Shown here one piece after another: positions 1 to 8,217 of a stretch of DNA of 64,000 nt. The notes beneath the pieces are model-generated. The model was not told where the DNA came from. It did no database searches and saw only the letters and a list, made by a program, of their open reading frames with translations. Source of the DNA: CAXXIC01 sp049315325 (GTDB taxonomy: Bacteria > Bacteroidota > Bacteroidia > Bacteroidales > UBA7332); the NCBI GenBank assembly GCA_049315325.1, contig JBMOKJ010000012.1, positions 1-64,000 on the forward strand. Direction: 5' to 3'. Position 1 is the stretch's first letter; every line of letters starts with the position of its first letter. The translations under genes and the position numbers were made by a program.

Positions 1-52
1 CCGCGACCCTCAGCTTGGAAGGCTAATGCTCTATCAACTGAGCTACTCCCGC
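1..52 (-). tRNA. tRNA-Gly (TCC), 3' part cut by window edge
   Basis: Read on the minus strand, the segment starts GCGGGAGTAGCTCAG, the usual acceptor and D-arm sequence. It continues to an anticodon loop CTTCCAA, giving anticodon TCC. The T arm and 3' acceptor strand lie beyond base 1. It is the third tRNA of a Thr-Tyr-Gly series; in many Bacteroidota this series continues to tuf, which would lie outside the window. Confidence 0.9.
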
Positions 53-101
53 AATAAAATAATTATTCAAACTTTCGTTCTTCAAATCATTCCCGTCAAT
101 G

Positions 102-183
102 TGGGCGATGATGGATTCGAACCACCGAAGGTACTACCAGCAGATTTACAGTCTGCCCCATTTGGCCACTCTGGTAATCGCCC
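102..183 (-). tRNA. tRNA-Tyr (GTA)
   Basis: On the minus strand GGGCGAT (183-177) pairs with ATCGCCC (109-103), followed by discriminator A at 102. The anticodon loop CTGTAAA gives GTA. A long variable arm accounts for the 82-nt length, and the T loop GGTTCGAATCC is canonical. Confidence 0.95.
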
Positions 184-230
184 CTATGTTTCAATTCCCC
201 TATTGTAAGTCGCTAATTACTAGCAAAATG

Positions 231-304
231 AGCCTTCAGAGGGATTCGAACCCACGACCCCGAGATTACAAATCACGTGCTCTGACCAACTGAGCTATGA
301 AGGC
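231..304 (-). tRNA. tRNA-Thr (TGT)
   Basis: On the minus strand GCCTTCA (304-298) pairs with TGAAGGC (238-232). The D arm AGCTCAGTTGG, anticodon loop TTTGTAA (TGT) and T loop GGTTCGAATCC are all present. It is the first tRNA of the Thr-Tyr-Gly series, just downstream of a promoter-like element. Confidence 0.95.
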
Positions 305-312
305 AAAATATA

Positions 313-347
313 CACCCGCTTCAGCTCATTTCAGAGCGAAACGGGTG
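313..347 (-). other. Leader hairpin before the tRNA series
   Basis: CACCCG (313-318) pairs with CGGGTG (342-347), with an inner GCTC/GAGC pair (324-327 with 334-337). It lies between the predicted -7 box and tRNA-Thr, so it would be the 5' end of the tRNA precursor. It could be a processing signal. No T tract follows it, so a terminator is unlikely. Confidence 0.45.
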
Positions 348-377
348 CAAATTTAGGTATATTTTCCGAATTACAAA
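348..377 (-). promoter_or_regulatory. Bacteroidota-type promoter of the tRNA operon
   Basis: On the minus strand TTTG (377-374), an 18-nt spacer and TAAATTTG (355-348) match the Bacteroidota consensus TTTG-N19-TAnnTTTG. It sits between hpf and tRNA-Thr and would start the tRNA transcript. Confidence 0.6.
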
Positions 378-400
378 AATTATTATTCTTTTTTTTCCTA

Positions 401-697
401 CTATCGTGTTTTTTCCTTCAGCTTATGTAGCTGTTTTGAAATGGCATCAACACAAACATCGACAGCCTCTTCGAAAGAGTCACAGATTTTTTCACTAAAT
501 AAAAGCTCGGTATTTGGAACTTTAACCCTGATATTAACCTCTTTATTGTTAGCTGCCTCGGGCTTCACCACCTTAAGTGTGACCTCTGCAGAAAGAATGC
601 CGTCAAAGAATTGATCTAGCTTGGATAACTTCTTCTCAATAAACTCCACTAGATGATCTGACACATCGAAATGAACTGCTTGAATTCTCGTCTTCAT
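401..697 (-). CDS. hpf: Ribosome hibernation promoting factor (HPF/RaiA family, short form)
   Basis: This is a 98-residue protein of the HPF/RaiA/sigma-54 modulation family, which binds the decoding centre of the small ribosomal subunit and silences ribosomes in stationary phase. The pattern is typical: an N-terminal strand (IQAVHFDVSDHL), the helix-1 segment with FIEKKLSKLDQFF, acidic and basic strands in the middle, and a C-terminal helix with DAISKQLHKLK. The length fits the short form without the dimerisation extension. The stop of xerC lies one base upstream of the hpf ATG, so the two are co-transcribed, and rpsU precedes xerC. This ribosome-related cluster order is common in Bacteroidota. 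Confidence 0.9.
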   Translation of the reverse strand: MKTRIQAVHFDVSDHLVEFIEKKLSKLDQFFDGILSAEVTLKVVKPEAANNKEVNIRVKVPNTELLFSEKICDSFEEAVDVCVDAISKQLHKLKEKTR

Positions 698-698
698 A

Positions 699-1598
699 TT
701 AACCTCCTTTTTTAATTGTTTGCCCAGCGCGTGGATGAGCGGAATTGTATGTTCGTTTTAACTCTTCGAAAGTCGTGTGCGTATAAACTTCAGTGGATGC
801 TAATGAGCTATGTCCCAACAACTCTTTCACAGCATTCAGTTGCGCACCATGATTGAGCATCGCCGTCGCAAAAGTATGTCGCAACACGTGCGGACTTCTT
901 TTCGACAAATTTGCTCCCTCAAGCCGTTTAGATACAACCCTTTGCACAAGCATTGGATACATTTTTTCGCCATCTGTCTTTAAAAACAGGTGGCCATCGC
1001 CACATCCAATTCGCACATCACGTTCCTCTTGATATGCCTGCAACAGCCCCTTCAATTCTCCCCCAATTGGGATAAGCCGCTGCTTATTCCGTTTACCAGT
1101 CACCTTGATTACATCAGAAAAGTAATCAACATCAGAATCCATCAAACCAAGCAGTTCTGCACGCCGAATGCCAGTGGCATAAAAAAGGTGCATTATCGCC
1201 TGATTTCGTAGCGAAACAAATGAAGAATCCTCCTCTTCATCGAGAAGAATATCCATTTCAACCTCTTTCACGAAATTAGGGAGCTTTTTGGAAGACTTTG
1301 GAGCAGAGATATTTAGCAAAGGATTCACCTTGACCACACCTCTCTTCAATAGAAAACGATAGAATGATTTGAGTGCGCTGAGCTTGCGTTTTACGGTAGA
1401 TGAGGCAGATTTAGCCTCCATCATCTCCACAATCCACATACGCACAATATCGCTATCAATATCTGAGATTTGAAACTCACCACGTACACGAACAACGAAG
1501 TCGTTGAATTGAACTAAATCCTTTTTATATGACAAAACAGTATGAGTGGAATAATTCCTCTCATACTGCAAATATTCTAAGAATTGGTTTATCATCAT
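699..1598 (-). CDS. xerC: Tyrosine recombinase XerC-like
   Basis: This is a 299-residue tyrosine recombinase. The N-terminal SAM-like core-binding domain covers roughly residues 1-90. The catalytic domain shows Arg I in ATGIRRAELLGL, the lysine beta-hairpin near VTGKRNKQR, HxxR in HVLRHTFATAM, the second His in LGHSS, and the nucleophilic Tyr in TEVYTHTTFEEL. The length and motifs fit a housekeeping XerC/XerD that resolves chromosome dimers at dif. The position between rpsU and hpf, not beside an integrated element, also argues for the housekeeping enzyme. Two ATG codons in a row open the frame, and either may be used. Confidence 0.88.
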   Translation of the reverse strand: MMINQFLEYLQYERNYSTHTVLSYKKDLVQFNDFVVRVRGEFQISDIDSDIVRMWIVEMMEAKSASSTVKRKLSALKSFYRFLLKRGVVKVNPLLNISAPKSSKKLPNFVKEVEMDILLDEEEDSSFVSLRNQAIMHLFYATGIRRAELLGLMDSDVDYFSDVIKVTGKRNKQRLIPIGGELKGLLQAYQEERDVRIGCGDGHLFLKTDGEKMYPMLVQRVVSKRLEGANLSKRSPHVLRHTFATAMLNHGAQLNAVKELLGHSSLASTEVYTHTTFEELKRTYNSAHPRAGQTIKKGG

Positions 1599-1672
1599 CT
1601 AATTTCGTTGCGTCTCTTTCGATTCAACGAAAATACGGAATAAAAAACCAAAAAACAAGTAAAAACCGAAAT

Positions 1673-1864
1673 TTATTCTTCGTTTAATTGAAGACCTTGT
1701 ACGTAAACCGCACGCAATCTATTTTGTCTGTTTACAACAGATGGTTTTTCGAAGGCCTGACGTCTTCTCAACTCTTTCACAACACCTGTTTTCTCGAATT
1801 TACGTTTGAATTTCTTCAAGGCTTTCTCGATGTTTTCGCCTTCTTTTACGGGTACTACAATCAT
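1673..1864 (-). CDS. rpsU: 30S ribosomal protein S21
   Basis: This is a 63-residue basic protein with the S21 signature: MIVVPVKEGENIEKALKKFKRKFEKTG, then a lysine/arginine-rich helix with LRRRQAFEKPS. S21 joins the 30S subunit late, near the anti-Shine-Dalgarno end of 16S rRNA. In Bacteroidota it helps to occlude the anti-SD, in line with SD-independent initiation. It is first in the rpsU-xerC-hpf unit and has a good promoter about 35 bases upstream. Confidence 0.95.
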   Translation of the reverse strand: MIVVPVKEGENIEKALKKFKRKFEKTGVVKELRRRQAFEKPSVVNRQNRLRAVYVQGLQLNEE

Positions 1865-1899
1865 AATATGTTATTTATTTTTGTTCTTTTAAAGAGGCG

Positions 1900-1929
1900 C
1901 AAAATTAGGTATTTTTTTTTAATCCCAAA
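1900..1929 (-). promoter_or_regulatory. Promoter of rpsU-xerC-hpf
   Basis: On the minus strand TTTG (1929-1926), an 18-nt A-rich spacer and TAATTTTG (1907-1900) match the Bacteroidota promoter consensus, upstream of the rpsU start at 1864. Confidence 0.6.
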
Positions 1930-2023
1930 CTTTTGAGCCAATATTATTTTTGTTATTTTTTTTAAATTAAGAAATTAGCCTACAAAACGCCCATTTAAGA
2001 TGAACAAATGTGGACAAATCTAT

Positions 2024-3661
2024 TTACTTCACACAAGTAGCTGATGGTTTTATTTGCTCAAAAAAGTCGTTTCCTTTGTTGTCTACCAAAATAAATGCCG
2101 GGAAATCGGTCACTTCTATTTTCCAAATTGCCTCCATTCCTAACTCAGGATATTCGAGACATTCCACTTTTTTGATGTTGTTTTGAGCCAAAATAGCGGC
2201 AGGGCCTCCGATGCTTCCGAGGTAGAATCCACCCCACTTTTGACAGGCATCGGTCACTTGTTTGGTGCGGTTGCCTTTTGCAATCATAATCATGCTACCA
2301 CCGTGCGACTGAAGCAAATCGACGTATGAATCCATGCGACCTGCAGTAGTTGGACCAAACGAACCAGACGGCATTCCTTCAGGAGTTTTGGCAGGACCAG
2401 CATAGTATATTGGGTGATTCTTTAGGTATTCGGGAATTCCTTGACCGGCATCTATACGTTCTTTCAACTTAGCATGAGCAATGTCACGACCAACTATGAT
2501 TGTTCCGTCAAGCGAAAGTCGTGTCGCAACGGGATATTTCGACAATTCAGCCAAAATATCACTCATCGGACGATTGAGGTCGATTTTCACGGCATTGCCT
2601 TCGCCAGCTTGACGAAGTTCTTCGGGGATGAAACGCCCTGGATTGTCTTCCATTTTTTCGATCCAAAGTCCGTCTTTATTAATTTTTGCCTTAATATTTC
2701 GGTCAGCTGAACAAGAAACACCCATCCCCACAGGGCAAGATGCACCGTGACGTGGCAAGCGAACGATACGAATGTCGTGCGCGAAATATTTACCGCCAAA
2801 CTGAGCACCTAAACCTAAATCTTGTGCAGCTTTCAACACGACTTTCTCGAGTTCAACATCACGAAATGCTTGTCCACCTTCATTTCCTTCTGTTGGCAAG
2901 TTGTCGTAATATTTAGCAGAGGCAAGTTTAACAGTTTTGAGGCAGGTTTCGGCCGATGTGCCACCAATCACAAACGCAATGTGGTATGGAGGACAAGCAG
3001 CTGTACCCAACGACTTCATCTTCTCAACCATAAATTTGACCAACGAATCGGGGTTCAGCAACGCTTTCGTCTCTTGATAGAGGTATGTTTTGTTGGCTGA
3101 GCCACCACCTTTTGCCATAAACAGGAATTTGTATTCTGATCCTTGTGTGGCGTATAAATCGATTTGCGCTGGAAGATTGCAACCGGTGTTCACCTCTTTA
3201 TACATATCGAGAGCGGCATTTTGCGAATAGCGCAAATTTTCCTCGGTGTAGGTTTTGTAAACACCGTGCGAAAGAGCTTCTTCGTCGATGCCTTCGGTGA
3301 AGACTTGTTGCCCTTTTTTTCCGACAATGATTGCGGTGCCGGTGTCCTGACAAAAAGGAAGTACACCTTTCGCAGCTACTTCTGCGTTGCGAAGCATGGT
3401 TAATGCAACGAATTTATCGTTTTCGCTAGCTTCAGGGTCTGCGAGGATGTTTGCGACTTGCTGTTGATGCTCAACACGTAATAAAAATGAAACATCGCGC
3501 ATTGCAGCATTTGCCAACTTAGTCAAGCCTTCGGCTTCAATCTTCAAAATCTCTTTATTCTCGAATTTCGAAGCCGACACATGGTCTTTGGTCAGCAAAT
3601 AGTACTCAGTTTTGTCTTTTCCCATCGGGAAAGGCTCTTGATAATTAAATGGTTTTGCCAT
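2024..3661 (-). CDS. Fumarate hydratase class I ([4Fe-4S], FumA/FumB type)
   Basis: The 545-residue protein interconverts fumarate and malate in the TCA cycle, or in the reductive branch to succinate used by anaerobic Bacteroidales. It is the long single-chain class I form, with the alpha part at the N terminus and the beta part at the C terminus. Diagnostic stretches are PFCQDTGTAIIVG, MYKEVNTGCNLPAQID, MAKGGGSANKTYL, GGTSAETCLKTVKLAS and the C-terminal SFGPTTAGRMDSYVD with IAKGNRT. The cysteines near PFCQDTG and in the middle of the chain are the expected Fe-S ligands. The gene stands alone between short spacers. Confidence 0.93.
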   Translation of the reverse strand: MAKPFNYQEPFPMGKDKTEYYLLTKDHVSASKFENKEILKIEAEGLTKLANAAMRDVSFLLRVEHQQQVANILADPEASENDKFVALTMLRNAEVAAKGVLPFCQDTGTAIIVGKKGQQVFTEGIDEEALSHGVYKTYTEENLRYSQNAALDMYKEVNTGCNLPAQIDLYATQGSEYKFLFMAKGGGSANKTYLYQETKALLNPDSLVKFMVEKMKSLGTAACPPYHIAFVIGGTSAETCLKTVKLASAKYYDNLPTEGNEGGQAFRDVELEKVVLKAAQDLGLGAQFGGKYFAHDIRIVRLPRHGASCPVGMGVSCSADRNIKAKINKDGLWIEKMEDNPGRFIPEELRQAGEGNAVKIDLNRPMSDILAELSKYPVATRLSLDGTIIVGRDIAHAKLKERIDAGQGIPEYLKNHPIYYAGPAKTPEGMPSGSFGPTTAGRMDSYVDLLQSHGGSMIMIAKGNRTKQVTDACQKWGGFYLGSIGGPAAILAQNNIKKVECLEYPELGMEAIWKIEVTDFPAFILVDNKGNDFFEQIKPSATCVK

Positions 3662-3707
3662 AATTAGGTGATAAGTTTTACGTTATATGTTGTACGTTAC
3701 AAAAAAT

Positions 3708-4448
3708 CTACTCCTGCCAGATCTCCCACGAAGCAAAAGCTTGCAACAAGAGCATTTCGAGTCCATTCAGCACGATTGCTCCTTGTTCTTTACTTAGTTT
3801 CATAAACTTAGTTTCGTTTGGATTGTAAAGCAAATCGTATATCAAATGTTGGTCAGTAATGTATTGATAAGGAATTTCGGGACAAGCATCAATCTTGGGA
3901 TACATTCCGAGTGGTGTGGTGTTGACAATTACCGTATACTCACGAAGAACAGCTTTGTTTATATCTGTGTAATTTAACTGCCCCCAAATTGCTGTACGCG
4001 CTACAAATTTGTATTCCAATCCAAGTTTCTTCAACGAATAGGCAACCGCCTTCGATGCACCACCAGTACCGAGAATAAGAGCTTTTTTGTGATGCGGCAA
4101 AATATACTCAGCAATAGAACGTGAAAACCCAATAACATCTGAGTTGTAGCCTTTCAACTTCAACCCCTGACGCGTGCGAAAAAACTTAACCACATTAACA
4201 GCGCCAACTTCGCTTGCAGTTTCATCAAGTTCGTCGAGGTATGGAATAATCTGCTCCTTGTAAGGAATAGTCACATTCAATCCATTGAGTTCTGGATTTG
4301 AAGCAATGATCGCGTGAAAAAGATTTATGGAAGGGATTTCGAAATTTTGATACGTCGCATCGATGTTCTCGGAAGAGAATTTCTCGTTGAAAAAACCTTT
4401 CGAAAATGAGTGAGATAGTGGATAACCTATGAGACCGTATTTTTGCAT
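3708..4448 (-). CDS. aroE: Shikimate 5-dehydrogenase
   Basis: The 246-residue enzyme reduces 3-dehydroshikimate to shikimate with NADPH in the chorismate pathway. The N-terminal substrate domain has YGLIGYPLSHSFSKGFFNEKF and the catalytic-lysine segment GLNVTIPYKEQI. The nucleotide-binding loop is LILGTGGASKAVA, and the C-terminal NTTPLGMYP and GLEMLLLQA motifs are present. At 246 residues it is slightly short for the family (about 270) but complete. It lies downstream of purC on the same strand, separated by a small repeat-bearing spacer. Confidence 0.92.
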   Translation of the reverse strand: MQKYGLIGYPLSHSFSKGFFNEKFSSENIDATYQNFEIPSINLFHAIIASNPELNGLNVTIPYKEQIIPYLDELDETASEVGAVNVVKFFRTRQGLKLKGYNSDVIGFSRSIAEYILPHHKKALILGTGGASKAVAYSLKKLGLEYKFVARTAIWGQLNYTDINKAVLREYTVIVNTTPLGMYPKIDACPEIPYQYITDQHLIYDLLYNPNETKFMKLSKEQGAIVLNGLEMLLLQAFASWEIWQE

Positions 4449-4449
4449 A

Positions 4450-4523
4450 AAAAAAGTCGTAAGTGATAAGTCGTAAGCAATTTGTCGAAAGTCAGTTAGT
4501 TTTTGACTTATGACTTCTGACTA
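4450..4523. repeat. Short degenerate direct/inverted repeats between purC and aroE
   Basis: The spacer is built of short copies of AAGTCGTAAG (around 4451-4480) and reverse-complement-like copies such as CTTATGACT (4505-4515). A similar low-complexity run (ACGTTATATG, TACGTTAC) occupies 3664-3702, between aroE and the fumarase gene. Such small intergenic repeats are frequent in Bacteroidota, and no function is visible. Confidence 0.45.
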
Positions 4524-5471
4524 TTATTTTGTAAGATAGCCAACTACATTGTTTTCGATGCGTGAAGCAACATCTTCGATATCGGCCTTCACAAATTTCT
4601 CGCCAACAATATTTTCGTACAATTCGATGTAGCGCTCGCTGATACCGGCGACGATTTCGGGTGTCATTTCTGGAACAACTTGCCCCTCTTTGCCTTGAAA
4701 ACCATTCTCCATCAGCCATTCGCGAACGAATTCTTTTGAAAGTTGTTTCTGCGGCTCTCCTTTTTCGAAACGCTCTTGATAGACATCGGCATAGAAGTAA
4801 CGCGACGAATCGGGAGTGTGAATCTCGTCAATAAGGTAGATTTTACCGTCGCGTTTTCCGAATTCGTATTTGGTATCAACGAGGATTAATCCGCGTTGAG
4901 CAGCCATTTCGGTGCCACGTTGGAAAACTGCCATCGTATATTTTTCGAGTAAAGCGTAATCTTCGGGAGAGACAAGTCCTTGACGGAGAATTTCTTCTTT
5001 CGAAATATCTTCGTCGTGGAAGCCGTGCTCTGCTTTGGTCGTGGGGGTGATGATTGGTTGCGGGAAACGTTCGTTTTCGCGCATTCCGTCGGGAATTTTC
5101 ACGCCGCATATTTCACGAACGCCGCTTTTGTATGTTCTCCACGCACTACCGCAAAGGTAACCGCGGACAATCATCTCCACAGGAAATGATTTACATGCAA
5201 CGCCAACGGTGACCATCGGGTCGGGCGTGGCTTGTTTCCAGTTTGGTACAATATCGGTGGTGGCATCGAGGAATTTTGCTGCTATTTGATTGAGCATTTG
5301 CCCTTTGTAGGGAATGCCTTCGGGCAACACCACATCGAATGCAGAGATGCGATCGGAGACAATCATGACCAATTGTTCGTCGTTTATATTGTAAACATCA
5401 CGTACTTTTCCGTGATAGACCGATTTTTGACCGGGGAAATGAAAATCTGTTTTAACTAAAGCACTTTTCAT
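4524..5471 (-). CDS. purC: SAICAR synthase (phosphoribosylaminoimidazole-succinocarboxamide synthase)
   Basis: The 315-residue enzyme joins CAIR and aspartate with ATP to make SAICAR, step 8 of IMP synthesis. Recognised stretches are YHGKVRDVYNI (ATP lid), SDRISAFDVVLPEGIPYKG, PVEMIVRGYLCGSAWRTY, LVDTKYEFGK and EIHTPDSSRYFY. The length fits the longer eukaryote/Bacteroidota-type PurC of about 300 residues. A promoter with an ideal 19-nt spacer lies directly upstream. Confidence 0.95.
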   Translation of the reverse strand: MKSALVKTDFHFPGQKSVYHGKVRDVYNINDEQLVMIVSDRISAFDVVLPEGIPYKGQMLNQIAAKFLDATTDIVPNWKQATPDPMVTVGVACKSFPVEMIVRGYLCGSAWRTYKSGVREICGVKIPDGMRENERFPQPIITPTTKAEHGFHDEDISKEEILRQGLVSPEDYALLEKYTMAVFQRGTEMAAQRGLILVDTKYEFGKRDGKIYLIDEIHTPDSSRYFYADVYQERFEKGEPQKQLSKEFVREWLMENGFQGKEGQVVPEMTPEIVAGISERYIELYENIVGEKFVKADIEDVASRIENNVVGYLTK

Positions 5472-5504
5472 CTATTTGGAGTTTTTGGGTTTAAATTAAT
5501 GCCG

Positions 5505-5535
5505 CAAAATTACAAAAAATTGCACGACTGACGAA
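5505..5535 (-). promoter_or_regulatory. Promoter of purC
   Basis: On the minus strand TTCG (5535-5532), exactly 19 nt and TAATTTTG (5512-5505) fit the Bacteroidota consensus, about 35 bases upstream of the purC start. Confidence 0.6.
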
Positions 5536-5589
5536 ATTTTTGCAGTCAATTCCTCCATTCATTGTTCCAGATTTATTCAAATAATTGAA

Positions 5590-6618
5590 TCATCTCGATG
5601 GCATAAACAAATAGTGTGAAGCGCGCGATTTTGGGTGATATACCTGAAATTTAAGTATAAACTCGAGGAAAAGCATGTGCGAATAGTGAAAATTCAACTT
5701 CTTGTCTTCCATGTTTATGAAAGAAGGATAGTAATTGAGGCCTATCTGAAATGCATCGCTAACCCGATAATGAGCAGACAAAGCCAAACCTGCTGAGCGT
5801 TGAACTGTTTTATGAATGAGAGTATCTCTGTTCAGATAAAGACTAGACGTATCGGAGGGACTGCGGTCAATGCCGTGCCATTTGCGGTAGAGGGTGCTAT
5901 GCAACTGCAAACCCGCTTCGAGGTGAAAACGGCGATAGTCTCGACCTACCTGCAACGCACCATACTCTGCCACCACGCTTTCGTAGTCGCCATCCCACAA
6001 CTCTATTGGAACCGGAATAGGTACCATAAAATCAAGCATCCCTCCAACGGTGAGACTTACATTGTATTTTTCAGAAAAATAATACTCCAATCCGGCTGAA
6101 ATGCCTAAAAATCCGAAGCGGTTTCCATATCCATCGCTCTTCGAAAGATAAAAAGCATTGCCCTCGGGAAAGGATACTTTGACATTGAGCTCATGCTTTT
6201 GGTGTAAAGGATGAGTTTTATACTTTTGAAATCCATATCTGTGGGTGGAGTCGTAGCAAAGCGTGATGTTTTCGGGATAATCGAAACGCTTATCGTTGAG
6301 CAAATCGATGCCGTAGCCTATCAATCCACCCGAAAAAAGATTACCATAGATAAATGCCGGCGACAACTTGCTCGGAACCAAATAGAACTGTTGCTTATTG
6401 CGGTTTCGAGCGGTAATTAGCAGGCTGCGAGCGGAACGAGGCATTTGCACTTCCACAGGAGTCTGCGCCCAACGAGTGGTGTCGTTATTAATGCAAATGC
6501 GGGTGGAATCTAACTCTGATGCAATGTGTAGCTCTGTGTACGAACTATTGACAATGGTTGCACAAGAACACAACAAAAGCAAGCACAAAGATAGCGGAAT
6601 CTTCAAATTGGCGTTCAT
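5590..6618 (-). CDS. Outer-membrane-associated lipoprotein of unknown function
   Basis: The 342-residue protein has a lipoprotein signal LSLCLLLLCSC followed by ATIVNSSY, the start seen in a family of Bacteroidota surface lipoproteins. Residues of about 30-90 look like a PEGA-type beta domain (TPVEVQMPRSARSLLITARNRN). The rest alternates aromatic and polar residues, as in an outer-membrane beta-barrel of about 8 strands (AGLEYYFSEKYNVSLTVGG, IGLNYYPSF, MLFLEFILKFQVYH). It starts 13 bases after the CDF transporter gene and is probably co-transcribed with it. No function is assigned. Confidence 0.75.
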   Translation of the reverse strand: MNANLKIPLSLCLLLLCSCATIVNSSYTELHIASELDSTRICINNDTTRWAQTPVEVQMPRSARSLLITARNRNKQQFYLVPSKLSPAFIYGNLFSGGLIGYGIDLLNDKRFDYPENITLCYDSTHRYGFQKYKTHPLHQKHELNVKVSFPEGNAFYLSKSDGYGNRFGFLGISAGLEYYFSEKYNVSLTVGGMLDFMVPIPVPIELWDGDYESVVAEYGALQVGRDYRRFHLEAGLQLHSTLYRKWHGIDRSPSDTSSLYLNRDTLIHKTVQRSAGLALSAHYRVSDAFQIGLNYYPSFINMEDKKLNFHYSHMLFLEFILKFQVYHPKSRASHYLFMPSR

Positions 6619-6631
6619 TCACACAAGTGAT

Positions 6632-7261
6632 TTACGGTTTCACATCGAGCAGCGCTTTACCAGACTGCGATAACAGACCGATAGACCACTTGACGATAAC
6701 GAATGAACTGACGATGGCACACAGCGCATCAATCCAGACCAAACCCCAAATCATGGCTGCTGTGAGACCGACAATGGCTGCCACGCTGGTGAGGGCATCG
6801 GCCAAGACGTGAATGTATGCGGCTTTGATGTTGTGATCAGACTCTTCGTGGTCGTGGTGCAAGAGAAATGCGCTACCAATGTTGACCGCTAAACCGATGC
6901 ACGCCACCAAAATGGCTTCTTGATAGTGAATGACAGACGGAGAAAAGATTCGCCCGACTGCTTCAATCAGAATAAAAACGGCAAAAATAAGCAACAACAA
7001 TCCGCTGCTGTAGCCAGACAAGGATAGAATTTTGCGGCTATCGCCACTAAAGTGCGCTCCGTTGGAGATTTTGCGTACAAAGACATAAGCCAGCCAGCTC
7101 ATGCCGATAGCGAGCACGTGTGAACCCATGTGGATACCATCGGCCAACAGCGCCATAGAGCGCGAAGTGATGCCAAAGAAAATCTCGGCAACCATCGTCA
7201 CAGCGGTGAGGATGACTACCCATTTGGTCTTGTGTTCGTGGTGTGTATGTGAATGTCCCAT
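6632..7261 (-). CDS. Cation diffusion facilitator, DmeF/CzcD-like, lacking the C-terminal domain
   Basis: The 209-residue inner-membrane protein of the CDF family exports divalent metal in exchange for protons. It starts with a His cluster (MGHSHTHHEHK), then carries the metal-site segments LLADGIHMGSH (TM2) and HVLADALTSVAA (TM5), and about six hydrophobic spans. The stop follows LLDVKP, exactly at the end of TM6. The usual cytoplasmic dimerisation domain of about 80-90 residues is absent. No remnant of it is visible before the next gene 13 bases away, so this looks like a naturally short CDF and not a sequencing break. The closest family by motif is DmeF (Co/Ni), but the metal cannot be read from the sequence. 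Confidence 0.85.
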   Translation of the reverse strand: MGHSHTHHEHKTKWVVILTAVTMVAEIFFGITSRSMALLADGIHMGSHVLAIGMSWLAYVFVRKISNGAHFSGDSRKILSLSGYSSGLLLLIFAVFILIEAVGRIFSPSVIHYQEAILVACIGLAVNIGSAFLLHHDHEESDHNIKAAYIHVLADALTSVAAIVGLTAAMIWGLVWIDALCAIVSSFVIVKWSIGLLSQSGKALLDVKP

Positions 7262-7284
7262 TGCTTTTTCTATTTTGATTTTTG

Positions 7285-7308
7285 CAAATGTAGGGAATTT
7301 GAGAAAAC
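7285..7308 (-). promoter_or_regulatory. Promoter of the CDF-lipoprotein operon
   Basis: TACATTTG on the minus strand (7292-7285) is a good -7 box. A T-rich stretch about 15 nt farther upstream serves as a weak -33 box. It lies 24 bases before the ATG of the CDF gene. Confidence 0.45.
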
Positions 7309-7364
7309 TTCTGACTATTGAGTTGAGGAATTCACCTCATAGGCACGGTAGGGCACATAGATTG

Positions 7365-8120
7365 TTATCTCTTCAATGTAAACATTATCGGCAGAGTGTA
7401 CCAAATGGCAACCGAACGACCTCCTTGTTTTGCCGGTATCCAAAGCGGCATTTTCTGAATCAACCGAATTGCTTCTTCGTCGCAGCCTGAGCCAATTCCT
7501 CGTAGCACGCTAATCTGACTCGTCTGTCCCTTCTCATCTACCAAAAAGCGAACAATTACTCGACCCCTTATTCTATTTTCGAGGGCAATTTTGGGATAAA
7601 TAAGACTATCTTTAAGATATTTCATCAACGCCTTATCACCACCTTTGTATTCAGGCATTGATTCTACACAATCGACTATCTCATCTTCATTGTCTCCAAT
7701 AATAATCTGTCTCGAAACTTTCGCAGTGTCTTTTTTTGGCAGAATTGTTTGTGCATTTTTGGCTAAAACATGACCATTTTCATCGTAAAAAATATTTCTT
7801 CCATCAATTTTCCCATTCGTAAAGTTTGTCAATCTTTTCAGTCGACCATTAGGAAACCACTCTCGCGACAATCCGTCAAGAACTTTAGTTTTATCGGGAC
7901 GTAAAAAAAAGCGTATTTGACTTTGGACAATCCCAGATTTTAGAAATGTATATTGCACCGTTCTATCCGCCTTTTCCCAATCTGATATATCCACAGTATA
8001 ATAATGCGAAAATTCAACCGATTTTACTTTTACGCCTTTATTATTGTAATAAGTTGTGTCTTGCGCTTTTACACTAATAGCAGCTATTGCAAATAGTGCG
8101 ATGAATAAGATTTGTTTCAT
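7365..8120 (-). CDS. TonB C-terminal domain protein with MORN-like repeats
   Basis: The 251-residue protein has a cleavable signal (MKQILFIALFAIAAISVKAQ). MORN-like repeats follow (GLSREWFPNGRLKRLTNFTNGKIDG, NIFYDENGH). The C-terminal part is TonB-like: YPKIALENRIRGRVIVRFLVDEKG, then ISVLRGIGSGCDEEAIRLIQKMPLWIPAKQGG. True TonB carries an N-terminal membrane anchor and a proline-rich stretch. Here there is a signal peptide instead, so it is not a normal energy transducer. The following gene upstream (8218-8943) is a paralogue. Its role is unknown; periplasmic peptide or peptidoglycan contact is possible. Confidence 0.8.
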   Translation of the reverse strand: MKQILFIALFAIAAISVKAQDTTYYNNKGVKVKSVEFSHYYTVDISDWEKADRTVQYTFLKSGIVQSQIRFFLRPDKTKVLDGLSREWFPNGRLKRLTNFTNGKIDGRNIFYDENGHVLAKNAQTILPKKDTAKVSRQIIIGDNEDEIVDCVESMPEYKGGDKALMKYLKDSLIYPKIALENRIRGRVIVRFLVDEKGQTSQISVLRGIGSGCDEEAIRLIQKMPLWIPAKQGGRSVAIWYTLPIMFTLKR

Positions 8121-8217
8121 TGGTTGGGATTACTTATAGAACAAGAATTTTCTTAAATATTATTCAACTAATCAATCACAATATTCTTAAATCAAAAAAA
8201 CATTTTGAGACAATTGA

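Noticed and set aside
699..1598. Integrase of a mobile element at tRNA genes
   Set aside because: A tyrosine recombinase next to tRNA genes suggests an island, but the rpsU-xerC-hpf-tRNA order is a conserved housekeeping arrangement and no att-like duplication was seen.
1688..1936. Plus-strand frame opposite rpsU
   Set aside because: A shadow of rpsU and its promoter; hydrophobic end comes from the T-rich promoter region.
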